From a virus, in IMG/VR virus record IMGVR_UViG_3300047548_000100, positions 1-29,777 of that record: a stretch of 29,777 nt of DNA. One strand, written 5' to 3'. This document shows positions 22,832-29,498 of this stretch, in pieces. Under the pieces are notes generated by a model. That model saw nothing but the letters and a program-made list of their open reading frames with translations. It made no database searches and had not been told where the DNA came from. Each line of letters begins with the position of its first letter. The first letter of the stretch is position 1. A program made the position numbers and the translations under genes.

Positions 22832-23079
22832 TTGAGGCTTATTACTTCGCCTGTGGGGAGTCCTGCGTAGTCGCATAGCCATCCGTTCCATTCGAACCTG
22901 ATCTCTTTATCACGGCCTTTAAATGAAGCCGCAAGAAGCCTGATTTGACTCTGTACTAATTCGATACTTTGAAAACTACCTTTGCCCTTATTCATCCACT
23001 TAGACCACTCCCCGCTTGAAAGCCTGTAGCGGATCTCAAGGGAGTAATCTAGTCGGGATTTTGGAAGCATTCTAGGCAT
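22828..23079 (-). CDS. Hypothetical protein
   Basis: 83 residues, basic N-terminus with two possible starts (Met1 and Met4), then YSLEIRYRLSSGEWSKWMNK and a strand-helix pattern ending WNGWLCDYAGLPTGEVISLK. The SSGEWSKW segment resembles a small beta sheet. No family recognised. It overlaps the sigma-like gene by ATGA and so is probably co-translated with it. Confidence 0.58.
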   Translation of the reverse strand: MPRMLPKSRLDYSLEIRYRLSSGEWSKWMNKGKGSFQSIELVQSQIRLLAASFKGRDKEIRFEWNGWLCDYAGLPTGEVISLK

Positions 23080-23081
23080 TT

Positions 23082-23222
23082 CTATTTCTTGTTTTCATCG
23101 AATAAATCTTCACCCTTATAATCAGGAAAATTGTCCTGCATATAGTCTATCCCTTTAACCCAAAAGATCGAGATAATCAAGGATAAAATGAAGATGATTA
23201 AAGCACTGATAAGTAATTCCAT
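23082..23222 (-). CDS. 46-residue single-helix membrane protein
   Basis: ATG at 23220-23222, TAG at 23082-23084. The first 23 residues are one membrane helix (MELLISALIIFILSLIISIF, then W-V-K), the rest is acidic (NFPDYKGEDLFDENKK). It starts just after the XRE gene stop (TAAAAATG) and fills the gap to the next gene. Function unknown; a small inner-membrane effector is possible. Confidence 0.6.
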   Translation of the reverse strand: MELLISALIIFILSLIISIFWVKGIDYMQDNFPDYKGEDLFDENKK

Positions 23223-23224
23223 TT

Positions 23225-23431
23225 TTATACCTGCTTCTTTTCTCGGATGACTACCTCCAGACCTACTGCCTCGCAGATCATTCTAAGATTGAAAAGGCTG
23301 ATAGATTCCCATCCATTCTCAACTTGGTTAATAGGTGCATGGCTTATGCCTAGTTTCTTGCAGAGTTCTAGTTGGGTAAAGCCGCTTTTCTTCCTGGCTT
23401 GTCTTATGAATCTTCCTTCTTCTACGCTCAT
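23225..23431 (-). CDS. XRE-family helix-turn-helix regulator
   Basis: 68 residues from ATG 23429-23431. The longer frame to 23524 was rejected because it overlaps the PP-loop gene and crosses a good promoter. The protein is a single Cro/CI-type HTH: FIRQARKKSGFTQLELCKKL, then GISHAPINQVENGWESISLF, with the recognition helix around HAPINQVENG, and an extra helix ending LEVVIREKKQV. It lacks a dimerisation or cleavage domain, so it is more Cro-like than CI-like. With its own promoter it may control the early operon; a chromosomal-style antitoxin is less likely since no toxin gene is next to it. Confidence 0.82.
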   Translation of the reverse strand: MSVEEGRFIRQARKKSGFTQLELCKKLGISHAPINQVENGWESISLFNLRMICEAVGLEVVIREKKQV

Positions 23432-23448
23432 TGGTTTGTTATTTTCTA

Positions 23449-23476
23449 CGAATATAGGATAAAAATTAATATCCAA
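23449..23476 (-). promoter_or_regulatory. Bacteroidota-type promoter before the XRE gene
   Basis: On the minus strand TTG (23474-23476), a 17-base spacer, then TATATTCG (23449-23456), which differs from TAnnTTTG at one fixed position. It sits in the only gap here, 17 bases before the XRE start and after the PP-loop stop. The same octamer recurs at 28128-28135. Confidence 0.5.
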
Positions 23477-23496
23477 GGTAAAAGGATGAATTTTGT

Positions 23497-24351
23497 CTAA
23501 TCTGTACAGCCTCCCATGTCGCAAGATGTTCCTTCAAAATCAAATTCTCCGGTGAATTCCATTTCGAATTTTTTTCTATAGGGTATCATATCATCATGCC
23601 AAGTATTGTACTTTCCTTTTTCCTCCTGCCTTGCGAACCATTCAAGAATTTGTGGCTCTATATAGTAGTTTTCTTTAATTAGTTTTGGGCTTTTGTGATG
23701 GCAGCCTTGACAATTACTAAATTCAGGGAAAATAAATTCAGGATAATTTTTCCAGTATTTATCAATATCATTTTTTTCAATTCTATTGGTGATCAGAGGA
23801 TATGACTTATAGGAAACTAGTACATTTTTTGACCACTTATTTCTTTTGCTTCCTGTCAAAGATGTATCAGAAGGAAAATCAAAATATTTTTCAACTTTCA
23901 ATTTAGGCTTTTGACCTTTCTTGATTTCGTATGCCCTTTGAAGTTCATCATATCTAAATCCAATCTGCTCTTTAACGATCCCGTATCTGAAATAAAGATA
24001 CTCAGTCATGGGCTTGATCTTCATGTCAGTAGTACAAAATCTTCTGCTCCAGGAAGGTAAGCATCCTGCATTATCAATTACTTCATCAAAACTTTTGCCT
24101 CTTACCCAAATTATCTCTTTCCCTAGTTTTTGTTCTAATTGCATCATTATCTTCAGAGTCTTTTCAGATTCAGCAGATGCAATAAAATCACCGTTTAATT
24201 TGTTTTGAGCATAGGCCAAAACTGTAAGATCCTTTGGCATACAAAGAGGATCATCGATACAAACACAAGCAAAAATATTTACATCAGCAGGATAATGAAT
24301 CGCCATGTAGGAAGACGTTTTGCCTCCGCTTAAACTATTGATAGTTTTCAT
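23497..24351 (-). CDS. PAPS-reductase-like PP-loop protein
   Basis: 284 residues. The PP-loop SGGKTSS (8-14) at the very N-terminus binds ATP or an adenylated substrate. It is followed by CLPSWSRRFCTTDMKIKP (Cys97, Cys106), a segment typical of phage PAPS-reductase / adenine nucleotide alpha hydrolase proteins. Cys214-xx-Cys217 (NCQGCHH) and Cys277 and Cys282 near the end could bind iron-sulfur or zinc. Family members reduce sulfate esters or activate RNA and DNA bases, including DndC-like DNA sulfur modification. No dnd partner genes are seen in the window. Neighbours are a RusA-like gene and a DNA methyltransferase, which favours a nucleic-acid role over sulfur assimilation. Confidence 0.8.
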   Translation of the reverse strand: MKTINSLSGGKTSSYMAIHYPADVNIFACVCIDDPLCMPKDLTVLAYAQNKLNGDFIASAESEKTLKIMMQLEQKLGKEIIWVRGKSFDEVIDNAGCLPSWSRRFCTTDMKIKPMTEYLYFRYGIVKEQIGFRYDELQRAYEIKKGQKPKLKVEKYFDFPSDTSLTGSKRNKWSKNVLVSYKSYPLITNRIEKNDIDKYWKNYPEFIFPEFSNCQGCHHKSPKLIKENYYIEPQILEWFARQEEKGKYNTWHDDMIPYRKKFEMEFTGEFDFEGTSCDMGGCTD

Positions 24352-24353
24352 AT

Positions 24354-24695
24354 TTAAAAAGGTAACATTTTATAAATTCCCATTTGTATAAATTCCTCTC
24401 CCTTCTTCACTATGCACTTCCTGACATTTAACTCAAATACCATTTTATCATTAAAGCCGTACTTCTTCTGTGCTAGGTCTATCAAGGGCTTGCAGGGATT
24501 ATCTATGTCCGCTGCCTTGCTACTGAATCCGAAGAAGAACTCAATCCTTAGCATATCTGTTGAATCAATCTTACCGGCAGGCATCATAAAAAGCATAGTC
24601 TTTTCGTACTCCCTGTATGCTGCTGATTTGATCTTCCTACCTAGAAATGCCCCATTGACTGAAAGAGGCTTTTCATTGATCTTGAATTGTATCAT
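24354..24695 (-). CDS. rusA: RusA-like Holliday junction resolvase
   Basis: 113 residues from the ATG at 24693-24695, which overlaps the upstream TGA (ATGA); a TTG two codons earlier is less likely. The pattern fits RusA: SVNGAFLGRKIKSAAYREYE near the start, then AADIDNPCKPLIDLA with Asp63, Asp65, Asn66, Lys69 and Asp73, and FNDKMVFELNVRKCIVKKGE with Asp83. RusA homodimers cut four-way junctions, here probably to resolve recombining or replicating phage DNA before packaging. Length is close to the usual 115-120. The C-terminus is KMLPF. Confidence 0.78.
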   Translation of the reverse strand: MIQFKINEKPLSVNGAFLGRKIKSAAYREYEKTMLFMMPAGKIDSTDMLRIEFFFGFSSKAADIDNPCKPLIDLAQKKYGFNDKMVFELNVRKCIVKKGEEFIQMGIYKMLPF

Positions 24696-24868
24696 CTGCA
24701 AGCCTTATAGATTAGATCCATCCCTATAGTGTACAGGGCTACGATCACCATGAAAAGAAAGCCTACTTCAAATTCAAAATGCAGCAGGGTAAAGATCGAA
24801 AGCAAGGTAGACTGTATGCTGAATAGATCCTGCTTTGAAGGTGTGAAACTTTTGAGTATTTTTTTCAT
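24692..24868 (-). CDS. 58-residue membrane protein
   Basis: ATG at 24866-24868, TGA at 24692-24694, ATGA overlap with the RusA-like gene. A basic start (MKKILKSFTPSKQDL) leads to two hydrophobic segments: SIQSTLLSIFTLLHFEFEVG and FLFMVIVALYTIGM. Likely a small inner-membrane hairpin. No family recognised; it lies 3 bp after the methyltransferase stop. Confidence 0.6.
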   Translation of the reverse strand: MKKILKSFTPSKQDLFSIQSTLLSIFTLLHFEFEVGFLFMVIVALYTIGMDLIYKACR

Positions 24869-24871
24869 TTT

Positions 24872-25951
24872 TTAAATTTTTGAAAGCCATTGTGAGTAAA
24901 TTTCTGTAGCAATTTGTGCAGTCATTACAGGAGGTACAGACATCCCTACTAAATAAATTACTTTATTTTTTTTGAAATCATAATCTAATGGATAAGTTCC
25001 TATCATTTTTATTTCATTCTCTTCTATTCTGTACGGAACATCTTTTTTAACGTGTTCAGATTCATCATTTGCACATAAAGTCAATGACACCTTTTCATCA
25101 TCTATAAATTTTAACCCGAATCTATTTATTTTATTATTCAATCTCATATTAATTTCTCCGAAATCATTATCTGTAGGAAGTCTTTCTTCCCAAAGTAATC
25201 TGGTCTGACAAGTCAATTCTCTTCCCATGATTCCTGTTTTTAATTCTTTATAAACTATTTCAGGTTCATCAAAATTTAAACTTAATTTTGGCAGAGATGT
25301 GAAAAAATCAACTTGTTGAAGAAAAGGCTTTGCAAGATCTTTTCTCAAGCAAATAAAGAATACTCTTTCCCTTCTTTGTGGCACCCCCATTTTTGAAGCA
25401 TCAAGTAGCCAATGCTGGCAGTAGTATCCTGCCTGGTCAAACTGCTTATAAATTTTTTTAACATACTCAATAGCATTCCCTAGAAGTAATCCCTTAACAT
25501 TCTCAGCCACTACTACTTTTGGCTGTAGTTTTTTTGCTAAATCAATAAAATCAAAAAACAAAGTATCAAGGACTTGATCAGCCTGGCCTTCTCTAAATTT
25601 CTTTTCCTTTCCCCAATCGGATTCCCTATTCCCTGCCATAGAAAATGAACTGCATGGAGGTGATCCATCTAGTATGTCAAGGTTATAAAGTTCTTCTGGA
25701 AGATCCTCTCTAAGTTTGAACGTTTGGATACCCTCAAGAAAACAATACTTTGGATTGTGATTTTCCTTGTATGCTTCCATCATTTTAGGATCAATTTCAT
25801 TGCATCCTAGTACATCAAACCCGGCTAACTTGTAGCCCATTGTAGAGCCTCCACCGCAGGCAAAGCAGGAAAAAACTTTTCCTTTATCCTTGGTAAATAC
25901 TGCATCCTTTAGATTCCATTTGTACGGGAATCTGTGCTTATTGTCTTTCAT
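24872..25951 (-). CDS. DNA (cytosine-5) methyltransferase
   Basis: 359 residues with the ordered C5-MTase motifs: I, FSCFACGGGSTMGYKLAGF (27-45), with Gly-rich SAM loop; IV, GSPPCSSFS with catalytic Cys100; VI, AENV with Glu150; VIII, QRRERVFF (192-199); X, LVGMSVPPVMTAQIATEI near the C-terminus. The target-recognition region lies between VIII and X (about 210-310) and has no obvious relative. No restriction enzyme gene is adjacent, so it is an orphan that may protect phage DNA from host enzymes or mark it. Coding lies between helicase and small membrane protein in the replication block. Confidence 0.93.
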   Translation of the reverse strand: MKDNKHRFPYKWNLKDAVFTKDKGKVFSCFACGGGSTMGYKLAGFDVLGCNEIDPKMMEAYKENHNPKYCFLEGIQTFKLREDLPEELYNLDILDGSPPCSSFSMAGNRESDWGKEKKFREGQADQVLDTLFFDFIDLAKKLQPKVVVAENVKGLLLGNAIEYVKKIYKQFDQAGYYCQHWLLDASKMGVPQRRERVFFICLRKDLAKPFLQQVDFFTSLPKLSLNFDEPEIVYKELKTGIMGRELTCQTRLLWEERLPTDNDFGEINMRLNNKINRFGLKFIDDEKVSLTLCANDESEHVKKDVPYRIEENEIKMIGTYPLDYDFKKNKVIYLVGMSVPPVMTAQIATEIYSQWLSKI

Positions 25952-27004
25952 TTAAAATGGTGCGTTTATTTCTTGATTGAATTCAAAATCTTCTAGTCCA
26001 GATCTTTGGAACTTCTCCACTCTTGGCTCAGGTACTGGTTGAGCCTTTGCATTCTCAAAGTAGTCAAAGCCATCCTTCCCCATGTACCTATTTTTCTTTC
26101 TATTGAAGTCTATCTCAATTTCAAAAGGTACACCTACCAATTTCTGCTTTTTGATCTTATCCGTTTTAATAATCACGGTTGTATCATTTGGATCAGTAGC
26201 CCTGTTCGGTCTCCATACTGAGATAGAATTATCCGTAGAGTCTGCAAATGTTCCACCGCCTTTGATTTGGTATAGGCTAGGTGGAGGGTAGTTTCCATCC
26301 TTCTCCTTTCTAGGTGTAGTTTGGTGCATGACTAGGTGATAGGACACATTATTCTTCCGTGTGAAGTTGATCCTATCCATCATAAACCTAGAAGCGTACA
26401 GGTGTTCAGGCTCTCCTGCTGTCATCTCATGCCTAATCTTGATGTATGGATCTACAACTACCGCCTTGACATCTTTCTCCCAAACTAGGAATTCAAAGAC
26501 TGATTCAATCTGCTCGATAGTAAAATCAGGCACCCCGTTCTTTTCCGGATAGACAAAGTAGAAAGAGTCCTTCACCATGTCAAAAGCCTTGAGATATTCC
26601 TGCTCAGATACATCAAAATTCTTGTAGAATCTATCCGTACTTTTTCCAAGAATAGTGTGGATGATGTCATCAAAAAACTCATCCGGAGGGTAGTTTTCAG
26701 GGCTGAAGAAAGCGAACTTCCAACCTTCATTTATTGCCTTTAGTACGCAGAGAAAAATTAGGAACTGGCTTTTCCCTTCATTGTTGTATCCTGTCCACAG
26801 GTTGAATTCTCCTGCCTTCCAAGACCACATTTTATTCTGTATGCCTCCACTGCTGATTTGGTCAATGTCCCTTACATAGGTCTTCGATCCTGCCTCCTTA
26901 CCTTTCCTGAAGTTTTGAAGCATTGAATCTCTCTGCCCCGCAAAGGTTTTGATAGATGCCTCGCAGAAGTCCAGGTCAAAGATCTTATCTGTTTTCTTTT
27001 TCAT
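25952..27004 (-). CDS. DnaB/RecA-like replicative ATPase (helicase core)
   Basis: 350 residues. Walker A is GYNNEGKS (72-79), Walker B VVVDPY (Asp185), the sensor-like VMHQTTPR has His227-Gln228, and IKGGGTFADSTDN with the following SISVWR (247-265) is the DnaB motif 4 region that contacts DNA. The fold looks like the C-terminal domain of DnaB-type helicase with a short N-terminus and no primase or TOPRIM part. It should unwind the replication fork after loading by the initiator two genes upstream. The tail ends EFNQEINAPF, acidic and ending Pro-Phe like SSB tips. It overlaps the preceding gene by ATGA. Confidence 0.82.
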   Translation of the reverse strand: MKKKTDKIFDLDFCEASIKTFAGQRDSMLQNFRKGKEAGSKTYVRDIDQISSGGIQNKMWSWKAGEFNLWTGYNNEGKSQFLIFLCVLKAINEGWKFAFFSPENYPPDEFFDDIIHTILGKSTDRFYKNFDVSEQEYLKAFDMVKDSFYFVYPEKNGVPDFTIEQIESVFEFLVWEKDVKAVVVDPYIKIRHEMTAGEPEHLYASRFMMDRINFTRKNNVSYHLVMHQTTPRKEKDGNYPPPSLYQIKGGGTFADSTDNSISVWRPNRATDPNDTTVIIKTDKIKKQKLVGVPFEIEIDFNRKKNRYMGKDGFDYFENAKAQPVPEPRVEKFQRSGLEDFEFNQEINAPF

Positions 27005-27309
27005 TCAGCAAAGTGTTTGTCTATGTTTTCCTTCATTTCTTGATAGGCATGATTTCTTTCTGCTACATCCCTGAACCATTGCTTCTCAAATTGATTCCTG
27101 ATCCTCATTTCATCTTGAAGCATCAAGGTAGTACCTTTTACCTCATAATCCATGATATTGATAAGATTTATATACTTTTTTTGTAAGGAATAGAGCCTCT
27201 TCAAGTTTACTTCAATCAATGCCCAGTTCTTAGTCTTCTGTGCCTGTACTATCATTCCCCAAATATCCCTATTCAGGTCATTCATTTTCTGTATGTCTTT
27301 CGTTTCCAT
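27001..27309 (-). CDS. Small helical protein between initiator and helicase
   Basis: About 102 residues from ATG 27307-27309, chosen because it overlaps the initiator stop as TAATG; a GTG two codons earlier is the alternative. Helical throughout, with DLNRDIWGMIVQAQKTKNWA and a charged C-terminus (QEMKENIDKHFAE). No family recognised. Its place between initiator and helicase is where helicase loaders are often found, but it lacks a Walker motif, so that role is only a guess. Confidence 0.6.
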   Translation of the reverse strand: METKDIQKMNDLNRDIWGMIVQAQKTKNWALIEVNLKRLYSLQKKYINLINIMDYEVKGTTLMLQDEMRIRNQFEKQWFRDVAERNHAYQEMKENIDKHFAE

Positions 27310-28022
27310 TACCACCAGTTATCTTCTATAGTTGACTTTGCGTATTTAGGCTTATGTACTTCTTTGCTTTCGCTGTATCCTGTGCTTGCATTATTCTTCA
27401 GGTAGAGATTGAAGGAGTTCTGTGCTTTGCTAATAGTCATTGCTTCTCCTTCCTTCAGGATCTTCCAATTCTTAAATGCTTCCTTTACCTTCTTTTCATC
27501 TAGGTTGTAGATGTATTGCATTCTAATAAAGAAAGATCTTTGCATTGGCTTTTCCTTACCCATCTCTTCTTCTACTTCATCCAAAGAAATCAAAGTCTCT
27601 TTACTTATTTCATTCTTTAATTCTTTTACTTCTTTAGTTGGTTTCACTTGCGTTTCACTTGCGTTTCGTGTGCGTTTCACTTGCGTTTCACTATCGTTTC
27701 GTTCACCTTGGTAAGTATCATATTTACAGATAGTTAGCCGTGTCGTAACTGTTTCGCTTTTTAGTACGATCATTGAATCTTTTTCAAGCATTTTTAAAAA
27801 CCTCAAAACCTTAGACTTATTGATTTTCCATCTATTCGCCCAAGTTTCATAGGAGTAAATTACCTCACCCCTATTAACTTCTAGAAGTTGACCCTTAATC
27901 AAAACCTTCTTTGGCTCTATGTTAGCCGACATTAAAATGTCAAGCCACCATTTTAAATACTCCGGCTTTGACCAGACCCAATGCTCCTGAAGTTGTCTGT
28001 GTACTTTAATCCATCCGCTCAT
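27309..28022 (-). CDS. Replication initiator with winged-helix N-terminus
   Basis: 237 residues. Residues about 1-105 resemble the DnaD/phage-O-like winged-helix: MSGWIKVHRQLQEHWVWSKP, LEVNRGEVIYSYETWANRWK, INKSKVLRFLKMLEKDSMIV. Residues about 106-127 are encoded by the 11-bp repeats and show an 11-residue protein repeat (SETQVK twice). Residues about 155-237 are a helical part (FFIRMQYIYNLDEKKVKEAF) and a linker ending IEDNWW, where helicase or loader contact is likely. The origin inside the initiator gene, followed by a helicase gene, is the lambda O/P style layout. Translation starts 11 bp after an intrinsic terminator. Confidence 0.78.
   Translation of the reverse strand: MSGWIKVHRQLQEHWVWSKPEYLKWWLDILMSANIEPKKVLIKGQLLEVNRGEVIYSYETWANRWKINKSKVLRFLKMLEKDSMIVLKSETVTTRLTICKYDTYQGERNDSETQVKRTRNASETQVKPTKEVKELKNEISKETLISLDEVEEEMGKEKPMQRSFFIRMQYIYNLDEKKVKEAFKNWKILKEGEAMTISKAQNSFNLYLKNNASTGYSESKEVHKPKYAKSTIEDNWW
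27642..27707. repeat. Six tandem 11-bp iterons, probable replication origin
   Basis: Plus-strand units: TTTCACTTGCG (27642-27652), same (27653-27663), TTTCGTGTGCG (27664-27674), TTTCACTTGCG (27675-27685), TTTCACTATCG (27686-27696) and a weaker TTTCGTTCACC (27697-27707). The 11-bp spacing puts the sites on one DNA face. An AT-rich stretch at 27601-27640 next to it could melt. The array lies inside the initiator gene, as in lambda. Confidence 0.8.
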
Positions 28023-28032
28023 TTTTTGAAAA

Positions 28033-28066
28033 TAAAAAAGCCCGACAGGTGGAAGACTGCCAGGCT
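28033..28066 (-). terminator. Intrinsic terminator just upstream of the initiator gene
   Basis: Minus-strand stem AGCCTGGCAG / CTGTCGGGCT (10 pairs with two G-T wobbles), loop TCTTCCAC, then six T (28034-28039). Only 11 bases separate it from the initiator ATG, so no promoter fits between and the replication genes must be reached by read-through. Confidence 0.85.
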
Positions 28067-28127
28067 CAGGTTAGTTTTAACCTATGGAATCATTCTCGCT
28101 TCCACACAGGAATGATTCTTGAATGCA
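28033..28127 (-). ncRNA. Structured leader RNA with three hairpins and a kissing loop
   Basis: Read on the minus strand: hairpin 1, GAATCATTC (28118-28110) and GAATGATTC (28095-28087), 9 perfect pairs, 14-base loop; hairpin 2, GGTTA-AAAC-TAACC (28082-28069); hairpin 3, the terminator. Loop 1 contains GTGGAAG (28105-28099) and loop 3 contains CTTCCAC (28055-28049), perfectly complementary over 7 bases. No ORF crosses it. A TATATTCG box at 28128-28135 lies directly upstream but lacks a clear -33 TTG, so the RNA may instead be part of the early transcript. It may control read-through into the replication operon or be a separate small RNA. I do not recognise it as a known family. Confidence 0.6.
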
Positions 28128-28148
28128 CGAATATAATACTTTTTTTAA

Positions 28149-28298
28149 TTATCCTACTAGATGCCTTTTTTTTAATTCAGCAAAGACAGTCCCGTAGCAT
28201 CTACCTAATTCAATAGCAATCACCTTTATCGGCTTTCTATCCTGCCAACCTTCAAAGATCATCTGCTTTTCCTCTTCAGTTACTCTCCTTCTTTTCAT
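28149..28298 (-). CDS. 49-residue HTH-like protein
   Basis: ATG at 28296-28298, TAA at 28149-28151. The start is very basic (MKRRRVTEEEKQMIFEGWQD), then a helix-turn-helix-like stretch (KPIKVIAIELGRCYGTVFAE) and a basic end (LKKRHLVG). It looks like a minimal homeodomain-like DNA-binding protein. It overlaps the preceding gene by 23 bp and its stop lies just before the leader RNA, so it could be the regulator of that element. Confidence 0.62.
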   Translation of the reverse strand: MKRRRVTEEEKQMIFEGWQDRKPIKVIAIELGRCYGTVFAELKKRHLVG

Positions 28299-28641
28299 GC
28301 TTATCTAGGATTTCTTCTACTGCATTCAGGCAATCATGGAAGATAGATCCTCCTTCATCGATGGCCGTGTGCAGTCTTTCGAATAAGGTCACGAATTCGT
28401 GAAACTGCTTGATAGTCGCTTCGCCATTATCGTACCCCTCAAGGTATCTGAATGCCTGTGTAGACTTCCGCTTCAAGGCATTGATCATGTTCTTGTGCTT
28501 TGTCTGTAGATCCAGGTCAAAGAACTTGAGCATAGATACATCCTCATAGTAGTCTAGCATGATCTCCTGCAGGGCTAGGTACACCAAGTACTTTTGGGTA
28601 GACCTGTGGTTTAGTTCGGTGATGATTTCTTCTCTGGTCAT
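28276..28641 (-). CDS. Hypothetical helical early protein
   Basis: 121 residues, nearly all helix: QKYLVYLALQEIMLDYYEDV, then TKHKNMINALKRKSTQAFRY and a basic-acidic tail (LDKHEKKESN). No family recognised with confidence; no metal or nucleotide motif. Early position and small size suggest a host-takeover or regulatory factor, which is inference only. ATGA overlap with the HTH gene upstream. Confidence 0.62.
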   Translation of the reverse strand: MTREEIITELNHRSTQKYLVYLALQEIMLDYYEDVSMLKFFDLDLQTKHKNMINALKRKSTQAFRYLEGYDNGEATIKQFHEFVTLFERLHTAIDEGGSIFHDCLNAVEEILDKHEKKESN

Positions 28642-28844
28642 TTGTTCAGGTAGTATTTTGCTATACGTTTATCATTTACATTCACCATGTCGGTGACAAT
28701 GTCAAGACCTTCCTCTCGTAGGTTGGCAATCCTAGCAGATAGCCGGAAGCATCCGAACATATTCAAGGCATCTAGTTGAGTGATCGAGTAGCCATTCAAT
28801 AGCCACCCCTTGATCAAGGCAGTCTGTGAGTCTGTGGATTTCAT
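28638..28844 (-). CDS. HTH_39-type DNA-binding protein
   Basis: 68 residues. The stretch LIKGWLLNGYSITQLDALNM followed by FGCFRLSARIANLREEGLDI fits the HTH_39 pattern found in many phages (a helix, ITxxDAL turn, and a basic recognition helix RLSARIANLR). It ends basic (DKRIAKYYLNK). It overlaps both neighbours by 4 bp and belongs to the early cluster. Confidence 0.72.
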   Translation of the reverse strand: MKSTDSQTALIKGWLLNGYSITQLDALNMFGCFRLSARIANLREEGLDIVTDMVNVNDKRIAKYYLNK

Positions 28845-29146
28845 AGCGAGTAGATTAATTTTTTAGCAGCATTTAGGTGTGAAGTGAATTCCTCTTCTGT
28901 GATCTCTTCTAGGTTATCAGCCTTGAGAATGTAGGTCACATACCTGATGTGCTCCACCTTGATAGATGGCCACAATTCAAGTGCTACCAAGTTATCTAGT
29001 TTATCAGTAAAGTAGTTAACTGCTATGACTGCCGAATCTGAAAGCAGTTTGTAGTGATAGTACTTATTCAAGGTGAAGTACTTTGGGATAGAGACTTCGC
29101 TCTCTACTTCCTGAGTTTGTGTGATTTTGATTTTGAAATTTTCCAT
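28841..29146 (-). CDS. Hypothetical early protein
   Basis: 101 residues, beta-rich at first (FKIKITQTQEVESEVSIPKY), then helix and strands (LVALELWPSIKVEHIRYVTY) and a C-terminal helix (TSHLNAAKKLIYSL). Soluble and acidic in parts. No known family; small proteins with an ITEEEF segment near the end recur in phages as I remember. ATGA overlap with the HTH gene downstream. Confidence 0.6.
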   Translation of the reverse strand: MENFKIKITQTQEVESEVSIPKYFTLNKYYHYKLLSDSAVIAVNYFTDKLDNLVALELWPSIKVEHIRYVTYILKADNLEEITEEEFTSHLNAAKKLIYSL

Positions 29147-29166
29147 AGGTGTTTTTGGTGTTTAGA

Positions 29167-29265
29167 TTAAAGTTTCATTCCTAGCATATATCCAAGTGCA
29201 AAGATTGGAGACATTGCCACGATAAAATAGATGATTTTGCCTGTGATTTGAAGTGCTTTTTTCAT
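29167..29265 (-). CDS. 32-residue membrane peptide
   Basis: ATG at 29263-29265, TAA at 29167-29169. The sequence is MKKALQITGKIIYFIVAMSP followed by IFALGYMLGMKL: two lysines, then a single hydrophobic helix. It is preceded by a UUCG hairpin and followed 20 bp later by the next gene. It may be a small membrane effector of early infection. Short length keeps confidence moderate. Confidence 0.5.
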   Translation of the reverse strand: MKKALQITGKIIYFIVAMSPIFALGYMLGMKL

Positions 29266-29280
29266 GGTGTAGAAAGTTAT

Positions 29281-29294
29281 GCCCCCGAAGGGGC
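29281..29294. promoter_or_regulatory. GC-rich tetraloop hairpin
   Basis: GCCCC / GGGGC arms around CGAA on the plus strand (UUCG on the minus strand). As minus RNA it is the very stable C(UUCG)G hairpin before the 32-residue gene; as plus RNA it is followed by TTTT and could stop antisense transcription. Confidence 0.55.
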
Positions 29295-29303
29295 TTTTGA
29301 TTA

Positions 29304-29498
29304 TTACTGTGAATCTTCAATAAATGAAATCAAATGATTTGCTATTAGGTACATTACAGCAGTTTGATTTTCATTCCATTCCTTAGCAGGTATCCCGTTA
29401 TCTTTCATAAATTGAATGCAAAAAGGAATAAATGCAGGATTGGAAAACAATTCAGTTCTTTTGTTTACAAAATTTTCGATGTCAAATTGAGTTTTCAT
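29304..29498 (-). CDS. Hypothetical early protein, first gene after the promoter
   Basis: 64 residues, helical, starting MKTQFDIENFVNKRTELFSN and containing FMKDNGIPAKEWNENQTAVM and a hydrophobic LIANHLISFIED end. No family recognised. It is the first complete gene after the promoter at 29534-29564 and its product is therefore likely the earliest made. Confidence 0.62.
   Translation of the reverse strand: MKTQFDIENFVNKRTELFSNPAFIPFCIQFMKDNGIPAKEWNENQTAVMYLIANHLISFIEDSQ

Noticed and set aside
22832-22891. Longer form of the sigma-like protein
   Set aside because: It lies within the upstream gene; the ATG at 22831 is coupled by ATGA.
23432-23524. Longer XRE protein
   Set aside because: It would overlap the PP-loop gene and translate across a good promoter; the HTH domain is complete from the ATG at 23431.
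27642-27707. CRISPR array
   Set aside because: Units are 11 bp in tandem without spacers, and lie in a replication gene; they are iterons.
28128-28135. Full promoter for the leader RNA
   Set aside because: The TATATTCG box is present, but no TTG lies at the right distance upstream, so I keep it only as a possible -7 element.
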